From: Mytilisepta virgata
Taxonomy: Eukaryota; Mollusca; Bivalvia; Mytilida; Mytilidae
Reading direction: 5' to 3'
Assembly (NCBI GenBank): GCA_028015205.1
Contig: JAPWFG010000025.1
Span: forward strand, 1,426,001-1,490,000
Length of the DNA stretch: 64,000 nt
Below the pieces are notes generated by a model, which worked only from the letters and a program-made list of their open reading frames with translations, did no database searches and had not been told where the DNA came from. A program made the translations under genes and the position numbers. This document shows, piece by piece, positions 8,911 to 19,234 of the stretch; within the stretch, counting starts at the first letter, position 1; the number at the start of each line of letters is the position of its first letter.

Positions 8911-10605
8911 GAAATGAGCACGCGAGTAAGGTCCTGAGTAGCGATGAGCAGCAAAGAGCAAGATAAGAGCAGCGATGAGCAAGAGAAGAGCAGCGATGAG
9001 CAAGAGAAGAGCAGCGATGACGAACAGCAACAAGCAACAGGAGCGAAATGAGCACGCGAGTAAGGTCCTGAGTAGCATTGAGCAGCAATGGGCAAGAGAA
9101 GAGCAGCGATGACGAACAGCAACAGGCAACAGGAGCGAAATGAGCACGCGAGTAAGGTCCTGAGTAGCGATGAGCAGCAAAGAGCAAGAGAAGAGCAGCG
9201 ATGAGCAAGAGATGAGTGGCGATGAGCAGCAATGAGCAGCGTTGATCAAGAGATGAGCAGCAATGAGCAGTGATGAGCAGCAATGAGCAGTGATGAGCAG
9301 CGATGAGCAAGAGAAGAGCAGCGATGAGCAGCACAGAGCAAGAGAAGAGCAGCGAGGAGCGGGATGGAGCAAGAGTAGAGAAACGAAGTGCATCATAGAA
9401 ATGGACGCCGTTGCTGAGGCGGTTGCTAAGGACACCCCTCCATTGATCTATTGGTGACAGCATCCCTTGGAGGTAGGGGGACATAATCCAATCCTACCGT
9501 TGGTCCTCACAGAAAACATCACCCACAGATGAAAAGAGCGGGATAAGGGGAGATAATCCAATAGTGTACTTCGTATACTCTCGGACTTCGACATAACAGT
9601 GAGAGTATCAGACCCTAGAGACCGATGAAAGATCCAGAGACGACCGAGAAGTGCCGGAAAGGGTGGATTAAGAGATGAACAGCGATGACGAACAGTGACA
9701 AGCAGCAGGAGCGAAATGAGCACGCGAGTAAGGTCCTGAGTAGCGATGAGCAGCAAAGAGCATGGGTTGAGCAGCAATTAACAAGAGAAGAGCAGTGATG
9801 AGCAAGAGAAGAGCAGTGGTGAGCAGCGATGAGCAGCAAAGAGCAGCGAGGAGCAAAAGATGAGCAGCAATGAACAGCGATGAGCAAGAGATGAGCAGCA
9901 ATGAGCAGCACGGAGCAAGAGATGAGAAACGAAGTGCATCATAGAAATGGACCGCCGTTGCTAAGGCGGTTGCTAAGGACATCCCTCCATTGATGACAGC
10001 ATCACTTGCAGGTAAGGGAACATTATCCAATCCTACCTTTGGTCCTCACAGAAAACATCACCCGCAGATGAAAAGAGCGGGATGAAGCAAGAGAAGAGAA
10101 ACGAAGTGCATCATAGAAATGGACCGCCGTTGCTAAGGCGGTTGCTAAGGACATCCCTCCACTGGTGACAGCATTACTTGGAGGTAAGGGGACATAATCC
10201 AATCCTACTTTTGGTCCTCACAGAAAACATCACCCACAGATGAAAAGAGCGGGATAAGTGGAGATAATCCAATAGTGTACTTCGTATACTCTCGGACTTC
10301 GACATAACAGTGAGAGTATCAGACCCTATAGACCGATGAAAGATCCAGAGACGACCGAGAAGTGCGGGAAAAGGGTGGATCAAGAGATGAACAGCGATGA
10401 CGAACAGTGACAAGCAGCAGTAGCGAAATGAGCACGCGAATAAGGTCCTGAGTAGCGATGAGCAACACGGAGCAAGAGATGAGCAGCAATGAGCAGCGAT
10501 GAGCAAGAGAAGAGCAGCAATGAGCAGCGACGAGCAAGAGAAGAGCAGCAATGAGCAGCGATGAGCAAGAGATGAGCAGCGATGAGCAGTGATGAGCAAG
10601 AGAAG
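8910..10605. repeat. Outer minisatellite and expanded composite blocks, right arm
   Basis: GAGCAGCGATGAGCAAGAGA-type arrays alternate with a conserved block carrying CGAAGTGCATCATAGAAATGG, GTTGCTAAGGCGGTTGCTAAGG-type sequence and an AAAACATCACCC motif. That block occurs near 9380, 9930, 10102 and 10611 but only once in the left arm (near 3567). Tandem expansion by unequal exchange or slippage explains most of the extra length of the right arm. Long frames here (up to about 205 codons) are repeat artefacts. Confidence 0.9.
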
Positions 10606-10903
10606 AGAAACGAAGTGCATCATAGAAATGGACCGCCGTTGCTAAGGCGGTTGCTAAGGACACCCCTCCATTGGTAACAGCATCACTTGCAGGTAAGGGG
10701 GCATAATCCAATCCTACCTTTTGTCCTCACAGAAAACATCACCCGCAGATGAAAAGAACGGGATAAGGGGAGATAATCCAATAGTGTACTTCGTATACTC
10801 TCGGACTTCGACATAACAGTGAGGGTATCAGACCGATGAAAGATCCAGAGACGACCGAGAAATGTGGGAAAAGGGAGATAATTCAGTCTGGTCAAGCATG
10901 GCA

Positions 10904-11370
10904 CATCCTGGTCCGTGACTTACGTCACTTCCGTAAACAATTCATGAAAAAAATCCACTACTTCCGGCTGTGCATGCGCGCCAAACCACTTCCGAGTACT
11001 TCCGGTTCCGCCTGAACATGCGCAGACCACCCATCCGGGTCCTAGCACGTGACTTGCGTCACTTCCGTAAAGAAATGGCGGGAAAACCACTACCTCCGGT
11101 TGCGCATGCGCGCAAATCACTTTCGGGTACTTCCGGTTCCGGTCACGTGACTTCTGGTTCCGGTCACACATGCGCAGAGACACATCCGGGTCCTAACACG
11201 TGACTTACGTCACTTCCGGCAAGAAATGGCGCGAAACACCACTACTTCCGGTTGCGCATGCGCGCAAATCACGTCCGGGTACTTCCGGTTCCGGTCAAGT
11301 GACTTCCGGTTCTGATGACGTCACTTCCTGCGACGTCATTTCCGGTTGACGTCACTTCCGGCACCTCCTC
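10904..11370. promoter_or_regulatory. GC-rich subterminal block with promoter-like motifs, right arm
   Basis: Inverse of the left block at 3026-3295 but with about one more tandem unit. It contains ACTTCCGG, TGACGTCA, CACGTGAC and TGCGCATGCGC motifs repeatedly. It is very CpG-rich compared with the AT-rich surroundings. Confidence 0.6.
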
Positions 11371-11402
11371 AAATGCGACTTTAGAACCGCATATATACTA
11401 CT

Positions 11403-11408
11403 AGCCTC
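11403..11408. repeat. Right target-site duplication AGCCTC
   Basis: Identical to 2986-2991 and adjacent to the right terminus ATATATACTACT. It continues into target sequence that matches the paralogue at 2442-2600. Confidence 0.85.
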
Positions 11409-11565
11409 GTTACAGTTTGTTAATAACATATTATGGGTACCTTATATCCTTTACAAAGGATTGATTTGTTAATTGTTTTCTATTTCCGTCATTTGTTTTT
11501 AAAAGACAAGGAAATCTATTTAAAACAGTATTTCGTTAGTTTATGCGTGATAGCCGACTTCTTTT
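11403..11565. repeat. Right half of the interrupted target repeat
   Basis: It matches 2442-2600 in order, including GTTACAGTTTG, CATATTATGGGTACC and AACAGTATTTCGTTAGTTTA, then diverges. It marks host sequence displaced from 2961-2991 by the insertion. Confidence 0.85.
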
Positions 11566-14205
11566 ATTTGTTAAAATAAAGTTTATTTTAAATCAGGGTG
11601 AGTTATTCTCAAACAGACCGATTGACGTCATAATGACATCGGAATAGAAACGGATAGATGTAAGAAGTTGTTTTACTATAAACTTTGCAATTAATTTCGG
11701 AAATGAAAGTCATCCATCAAAATTATACAAGGAAATTCAAATTTTTACATTTGTAGTGAAGATTGTGATTTGTAATGCAACATATATTTTCGTTGAATAG
11801 ACCGACTGCATCCAAACTGCGCATATGAGAGTCTTAGCTAGGTTTACATTTAAACGAGCATATATTGAACATGTTATCTAAAATATGTACCGTTCAGTCT
11901 AATTTTGCTGTTCTAGCAAACAGTCAATTTATTTGTAATCTTACTGTATTGGTTTTTGAAGCGTGGTTTATAAATCTGATTGGTTGATACGTCATTGTTG
12001 AGCCCTATTGTTATCCAATTTGTTGTTTTTCAGATGATTTCATCTCATTTTACAATTCACAGAATCTCCAGCTGTTCATTTCATATTTATATATAAACTT
12101 TAAATTGCCCTTTTAAGTACATGTATCATCAACGAGTTATATGGATATATTGTGGTAAAGGTTGAAAAAAGTTTTCTATAGATTTATTTTATACTTGTGT
12201 AGAACATTACATTTCAACGTTGTCAACACACTATATTGATAAACTTGCAACCGTGTTTTCAAATAGGAACGCCTATACAACTCTTGTGTAACAGTATTTA
12301 TTAACCACCTAGGTAAAATTATAGCTAAAATGCATATGTATTACAAATTTCACAACAGGGCCATTACGACAAAACAGGGCATTATTACAGGGCCGATTAT
12401 GAAAAAACAGGGCCATTATGAAATAAAAAAATTAAATATGGCTACACATTTCTGAGGATTTTGTCGCATGGGATTTTTTGCTGTTGATTGTGCTGATCGT
12501 ACAATTCTGTTTTATGCTATTGACTATAAAGAATTTCTATTCAGCCGGAAGTTGCTAAAAGACTGTATTTTAACCTTTTTCACACCGGAAACTGATAGAA
12601 ATTAGCAGACAACAGGTAAGAAATGCAATGTCTGTTGACAATCCAGTAGAGCGCTTGCATTGCGAAATACCAATCAACGTCTATCTACTATAATGGGTAG
12701 AACACTTAACATAAATTAACATTTACTCTAGGAAGAGAAATTTTGAGACTGACAATTTTCAGTAATTCTATTATTCAATGAACTTATCCCATTTGTTACA
12801 GTTTCTTTTGTGAAAAGCATATGGTATAATGAAGCTCTCAACATTTTTTTTTATTCGATACTTCATCAGACGTACATGTAGTTTAAAAATTAATTCTATT
12901 TCTCTTCTATCTCACATCCTTCATTACATAAACTAGTAGCAACAAACAAATGTGATGTAGAATAACTTTTACGGAACAAACATTTTATAACAAGTTACAA
13001 CTGATGAAAGTTTGTAATAGGCATAAAAATACCTCTAGTTTCGGGGCTGTAATGGCACTCGGCGTTGCCTTGGGCCATTACAACCTTCCTCGGGTCATTA
13101 TTACAGACCTTGGACATATTAAAGGGCCATTATAAAAACGCCCATTCATTAATACTATAATAATAACTATTTAATCAAATTTGCGGTTAATGATTGATTG
13201 ATTGCTGTTTGCCTTACGACCAAATAATTCATGACACGAACAACATATGGCAATATTGCGGTACTTTGCTAATTTGCATAGCAGCCGTTTTGGATTTCTC
13301 TGACAACATTCATTAAAAGCATTATACTTGCCCAAAAATAAAAATGCAAACATTCAAATTATTATAACTCAAAAGCATAATGGTAAATTCTACACAATAT
13401 TAGCTTTCTTTTCGTGTGCAAATAAACATTGTCAGCTTTGAAAACTTTCCGCCAATTTAGTTTTAAAAACTGAAGCGTAACCGTAGTATAACTGCTATTT
13501 GAATAAACCAAAATTAGTGAAAAATGCAAATTCAAACTACAAATACAGATACAAGGGGAGATCAATCACACATTGTCCGCATATGGAGAACCACTTTGGA
13601 GGATGAATTTTATGAGGAAATAACTTTTATCTCACCTGCTTCCATAAGTTTTCGCCAAACTGTTTTTAAAACATGATAATTGCAAGTCTAACCATAGCGT
13701 AATACTTCAAATCTGAAGCCTTTTCCCTCAGAATTAAACAAACAATTTGTAAATATCCACCAAAGGAAGTTTTCATAGACACATTAGTTTAAGAGCAGAG
13801 ACGGGAAAAGACTCGATTATCAGTAATTCAAACATTTTTATCATTTTCGATCTACAACTAAGGGAGGTAATTTGTTTAAAAGGGCTGATGTTACGTGATG
13901 CAAGTGCTATGAATAAAGTATCCAGCATTTTGTCATATGAGTTCAACAAGTTATCAAACGCTATTTCAAAAAGAGGTGGAATGGAACACCAAGTGGTTGG
14001 AATGGGATTGATATTTCAGTCTTCCCTAGCCGACATTAGCATACTCTTCCAAAAATACAGAAAGGGTCTTAAACGTGCAGGAATCGTTTCTGTTTTTCTT
14101 TCTTTCTAAATTGCATTTAATAAGCGAGTGAAACTCGTTCTTAAGTGTTTCAAATTTCGGATATATATGTGTATACATGATAAGGGCTAAGTATTCTACA
14201 ATTGA
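11566..14205. other. AT-rich DNA without a recognised gene
   Basis: The motif GGGCCATTA recurs at about 12358-12420 and 13070-13135. The open frames (13171-13353, 13362-13565, 13888-14109) are short, low-complexity or unmatched to any family I know. No RNA gene was seen. Confidence 0.5.
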
Positions 14206-14220
14206 AAAGGTTTCGGCAAG

Positions 14221-14325
14221 ATGGCGGCGCCTGCTGCGTCCATCGTAACTTCTCTGCCATTCTACAGTAGGGGCCTTGAAAATGTCCAAGAAGTTACGGT
14301 TGGTAAAACCGGAAATTATCATTAG
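14221..14325 (+). CDS. Possible first exon or short ORF (34 aa) with a YY1-like start context
   Basis: The sequence GGCAAGATGGCGGCGCC combines a YY1-type motif (AAGATGGCGGC) with a start codon, as at many animal housekeeping promoters. The ORF begins Met-Ala-Ala-Pro-Ala-Ala-Ser and runs 34 codons to a TAG. A GTAAAA donor-like site at 14303 would end a first exon after 82 bp. No downstream exon was recognised on this strand. It could be a real first exon, a retroposed promoter fragment, or chance. Confidence 0.3.
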   Translation: MAAPAASIVTSLPFYSRGLENVQEVTVGKTGNYH

Positions 14326-14329
14326 TTCA

Positions 14330-15585
14330 TTCGTCCCTTTATTTCTCCGATCAATTTTGGTATTTACGTCCTATTTAATTTGTCTACCTAATTCGATAAA
14401 TTCCTAATACCAAAAATTAAAAGAAGGCACAAGCTTCGTTTGCTCCTCAGGTCGCACCTATCTCAGATTTAGAAAAGTGTTTTTAATGGGGTCAGCCATC
14501 ATGCAATCCGAAGTGAATTTATTTATTAAAGCAAATATGGCCATATTGTGCTACATACATATAAAATTCCGGATTACAATATGTACTTCTATGATAAAAA
14601 GAAAAAAAAATCAGTAAAAGTATAATATTTCCAGTTTAATCGACAAACATGGTTTTTTCAAACATTCTTTTGATAAAAAAAATAATGGTAATTATTTTTT
14701 AAAATGTTGATTATATTCAAGTATGTTAATTCTACGTAATGAAAAATTATCATTAAAATTGTAAAGGCTTACCTTGATCTTTTGAATCAGGATTTGAAAC
14801 TGACTTTCGAAGTATTATCACAGGTAAACTTATTTACAAATTCCACATTATACCCGATTTCTCGACCGTAACAACCGGTGCATTATATTTGTATTAACAA
14901 CAGTATTTCTCGGTTAAAGTTAAAGTTACAGTTTTAGTTAAAGGGAAGTTTATAAGATGAAATATGAAGATACATATATTATTTAACTGAATAGAAAAAA
15001 ATATCAAATATCGAATATGAAAGGAAATTGTATAATATAAAGAAACACAATAAGGAAGTATATTACAGTACGAGGGGAGAAAATAACCAGACCATAATAT
15101 AAATATTATAATGTCATGTCATCTCTGAAGAAAATTGTTTAATAACACCTTAAAATGTAAGGTTTTTCCGAAATATCCCCGTTTAATTTTTCATTATTAT
15201 TTATGCGAGGACCATGTCTTGGTATTTAGAGATGCCATGTAGTTAACTGTCTTAGTTACAAACTATTAAGTTGAAAAATATGATATTATTGATGTTGGCT
15301 CCATTTCATCCAAATCAATTTCAATATCTGAAAAAAAACTAGGTCAGAAGGCATATCAATATCGCAAACAAATCGAAAGAGGAAATGTACTGTATCGTAT
15401 TTGTTAAGACGAACCTTTGCTTTGTTAAAGACCTTCACAGGAAAATTAAAGGGTATTGTGTATGCATCCATGAGTCCAAAGCTCAAAATATGCAAAACCT
15501 GAAGATATCAAGACGTTTTAGGTGAAAATTGTCGTACTTTACTACTTTTAACTTGTACAATACCTTTTCATGTTTAGCTAACCTG
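14330..15585. other. AT-rich DNA, nothing recognised
   Basis: No gene, RNA or clear repeat was recognised. The longest open frame (15286-15495, minus) has no family signature. Confidence 0.5.
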
Positions 15586-15589
15586 GCCT

Positions 15590-16990
15590 AAAAGGCTGTG
15601 TAAGCGGTTGTCACCACTTTGCGTCCGTCCGTCCGTCCGTCTTTCGTCCGACAACAATTACAATTCAGCCAATTGAGGCGAAACTTTGGTGGAATGTTCC
15701 TTAGGTGGCCCTCTTCGAAACGTATGTCCGGCATTCCTGACTTCCAACCTACATCGCTGCTGTTAATAGACATAGAAAAAAGGAGGGATGAGTTTTTTTA
15801 ACTCTTCTTCTGGGGAACTACAGCGCCGGATTGAAGCAAACTTTGCATAAATTGTTGTTAAGTGGTCCTCTTTCAGAATTGAGATCACTGTCAGCAGAGT
15901 TGGCCGTCATAGCAGAAGTTAGTGTCACATAGGACACTATGGTAAAATGTATTAAACAATCTCCTTGTCTGAAACTACAGGGCCGGTTGGAATCAAACTG
16001 CAGAAATGGTTTATACATGGTTCTCTGTCCGATGTGTGTCTGATAACCTCATATGTCAACAAAGATTGCCGCCACAGCTGAAGTTAGTTTAACATGAGAT
16101 TCTATGGAAGAATTCATTAAAAAAAAATTCTCGTCTGAAACCACTAAGCCAATTAAAACATGACTTGCAGCAATGGTCCTGAGGTAGTTTCCTTTCAGAA
16201 ATTTGTCCGCTGACCCGGAATGTCAACAAAAATGGCTGCCACAGCTGAACTTTGTTTAACATTTACCCTACGGGGAAATTCTTTAAAACGTTTTCTTGAT
16301 TAAATCCACTAAGCATATTAGAACAATACTTGGCAGAAATTGTCCTCTTCCCAAATTGTGTCCGATGAACCAGAATGTCAATCAAGATGGCCTCCACATC
16401 CGAACTTAGTTAACAATTGGACCCTATGGGAAGGTTCATTAAAAATCTTCTTGTCTGAAACTACGAAGCCAATTGCAACCATACTTGGCAGGAATTGTCT
16501 TTAGGTGGTTCTCTTTCAGAATTTTGTCAGATGATCCCGAATGTCAACTAAGAAGGCTACCACAACCGAACTTAGTTTAACATAGAACGCTAGGAGAAAT
16601 TAATTTATTTTTTTTTTGTCTGAAACCATTGAGCTAATTGGAACCACATTAGGCAGAATGTTTTTTGATGGTCCTTTTTCAGAATTGACCTAAACTGTCA
16701 ACAGAGATGGCCGCCACAGCCGAACTTAGGACCCTATGGAAAATTTCATGAAACAAAATTTTCTTGTCTGAAATCACTTGGACAATTTGAACCAGAACTG
16801 GCACCCATGCTTATTAGATTGTCCTCTTTCAGAATGAAGTCCAGTATTAAAGACCTGTGTTTATTGTGTGCTTTATGGCTGTTAATTGGCAATTTGAATC
16901 CATGTGAGTTATACATGCCCATAGGAGCCTCTTGTTACAGTATATGTTGTTTTTACATGTTGTTGTCTTTTTTATTTTGGTTGTCCAGTT
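15590..16990. repeat. Dispersed molluscan repeat with GTCCGTCC run and ~145-166-bp internal units
   Basis: The element begins with a CGTCCGTCCGTCCGTC microsatellite. It continues as about seven degenerate units, each with CTTGTCTGAAACCACT-like, GTCCTCTTTCAGAATT-like and ATGGCCGCCACAGC-like segments. It ends near a GAGCCTCTTGTTA tail. Related copies lie at 19235-19930, 26016-27126, 27790-28880 (reverse) and 35123-35650 (reverse). Confidence 0.85.
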
Positions 16991-18303
16991 AATTCGTCTT
17001 TTTATATGTACAAGTATGTTAATTCTGTAGATTTAATAGCAGTAAAATTAAAAAAAAGTATAATTTCGGTATAAAAGAAAATTTATGACACTTGATTAAA
17101 AGCTTCAAATATAAATCACTTTTTAATAAGTAAATATTAGTATATGCACGTATTTAGTACAAGGACGCTGTAAAGTATGTTTGTCTTTATGAATCAATAC
17201 AATGCTGTCCTTTTTTCTATCGTTATGCCATTATCTAAAATTTATATTTACCCACAAATTTGTTGTTAATCTTATTATTAGGGAACGAAATAATAATTTC
17301 AAATTTTCCGCATATTAAACAAAAAAGACAAACAACATAATGAATTGTTTTGTATATACTATGCCTTGATAAAATATAGAATATAATTGAATCAGGTCAA
17401 AGAAGGAAATAAACTGAAAAAAACCCAATGACAAAGGAACAAGTCGAAATATATTAACAATAGACAATTACATTTAAATCTATGAGAAAACTACAGTTTA
17501 CGTGTCTATAAGACATGTATGCCCCGTCTTCTTTCACATAGAATACCCATCTATTCTTTATCAATGTTTATGACGGGATTTGTTTTTAAATTATTTCAAA
17601 TAAATTTACAAGTATATTAAACTTTCATTCTTACATTAATTTTTACCCCATTAAAAATAATGAAACCACCGTAAATTATGTTTCCTAAAACCGGTATATT
17701 TTTATGGGGTCACTGAAGCATATGTGGACTTGCATGTTGACTATTTACTTTGAACTAAAGATGATTGTAGTCTAAAAACATCATAGGTTCTTTTTATCAA
17801 TGCAAAAAAAATATTAATCAAGGTAATCAAACCATACACTGTTTGTTGTGGCGACTCAAATTTAGCTGCCCTGTGACGTAATACATCGTAATATGAGAGT
17901 AAATGTGAAATATCATTTAAACGATTTATTACCTGATAAATCCACTTCTAGCGCATCCGGGTAGAGGTGTTCATGTTAACGCGAACTATTTTTCCACGTA
18001 TAGCTGCTTATCTTTACAAATAAATCATGCGATAAAACCACAGCAGTTGTGTAGAGCAACAATTTTGACAATGTTTGACCAGGCGTCATCTTGATTTTTG
18101 AACGACGTCAAAGTTCCCGATAAGTATGTTAAATATTCCTTGAATAACACATTTCGACTATTATCTTATGAAAATACTTTTATTCATGACATGTTTTTAA
18201 AAGGACAAATTACATCGCAATAGAAATGGAACGGCCAATCGAATGTCAGATACACATAGGACAACTGAAATAAGCAGAATAAGCGTATTTGTCATATTAT
18301 AAT

Positions 18304-18443
18304 AGAAATAATTCATGAGGGTTATAGAGTTGAAGTCGTTTACACATGGGTTGGACCTTCATATTCGTGTTTTATATTCGAATATATGGGCCCAGCCCAT
18401 GGATAAATTTCTTTAATTCTCTAGCCTCCCATGAATTATTTCT
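18304..18443. mobile_element. Small inverted-repeat element (MITE-like), 140 bp
   Basis: The ends are AGAAATAATTCATGAGG and its inverse. The interior has a TATTCGAATA palindrome. Further copies at 18708-18843 and 21131-21269 were carried along by the segmental duplications. Confidence 0.65.
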
Positions 18444-18707
18444 TAATTAATATCATTTAAACGATTTATTACCTGATAAATGCACTTCTAGCATATCCGG
18501 GTAGGGGTGTTCATGTTAACGCTAACTCCTTTTCCATACAAGGATGCTTATCTTTACAAAGAAATCATGCGATAAAACCACAACAGATGTGTAGAGCAAC
18601 AATTTTGAAAAATTTTTTGACCGGGCGTGTCTTGATTTTTGAACGAGGTCACGGTTGCCGATAAGTATGTTAAATATTTCTTAAATAACATAATTCGACT
18701 ATTATCT

Positions 18708-18843
18708 AGAAATAATTCATGACGTTATAGAGTTGAAGTCGTTTACATATCGGCTGGACCTTCATATTTTTTTTATATTCGAATATACGGACCCAGACCA
18801 TGCATAAATTTCTTTAATTCTCTAGCCCCTATGAATTATTTTT
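18708..18843. mobile_element. Small inverted-repeat element (MITE-like), second copy
   Basis: Same ends as 18304-18443 but with more substitutions. It lies in the second half of the nested duplication. Confidence 0.6.
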
Positions 18844-19234
18844 TAATGAATACATTCTCATAGATTTTTCAATAATAAACCTAAATGCATAAATTTATTC
18901 AAAGCGCTAAAGCATACAATGCAGGTAATGATCACTCCACTGTTGATGGATTTTGTTGTATTGAAAGATGAATGAATAATCATAATGACTTGATGTTTTA
19001 AGAGATTTCTGAGAAATGGACCTAAATGAAAAAAAAACATAACCGAGTCATTCCTGTGGGAAAATATTGGTCATAATAACCCACATGTTATGGAAATGGA
19101 TTCTATAATTGTAGAGGGTAATATTGGCTAAGAATCCTACATAATTTTTTGTTAAAAATTGTATTCCTCGGATATTAAAATAAATGCAAAACTTTATAAG
19201 AGGAAGTCATGCATTAAACACTGTTAAATTTTAA

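Larger units (their letters stand above)
2992..11402. mobile_element. Giant foldback (palindromic) mobile element
   Basis: The left end (2992) and the inverse of the right end (11402) share AGTAGTATATATGCGG and the sequence that follows. The two arms can be paired almost throughout. The left arm is 2992-6840, the right arm is 6905-11402, and a 64-bp loop is unpaired. From the ends inward each arm has a GC-rich promoter-like block, a conserved linker, a minisatellite, an A/T-rich run, two small ORFs, a second minisatellite and telomere-like repeats. The arms differ by scattered substitutions, by a 457-bp segment found only on the left, and by expanded blocks on the right. Foldback elements of flies and TU elements of sea urchins have comparable long internally repetitive inverted repeats, but I do not recognise this element. 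No transposase is visible, so it may be non-autonomous. Confidence 0.9.
16257..19234. repeat. Segmental tandem duplication, copy 1
   Basis: The copy runs from the last units of the dispersed repeat to a TTAAACACTGTTAAATTT landmark and is followed directly by copy 2. It carries an extra internal duplication of about 540 bp (17905-18448 repeated as 18449-18860) that copy 2 lacks. No coding exon was recognised. Confidence 0.85.

Noticed and set aside
2992..11402. Palindrome as a library or assembly artefact (template plus complement)
   Set aside because: The arms differ by many substitutions, a 457-bp segment, a 4:1 block expansion and ORF lesions, and the ends carry a target duplication.
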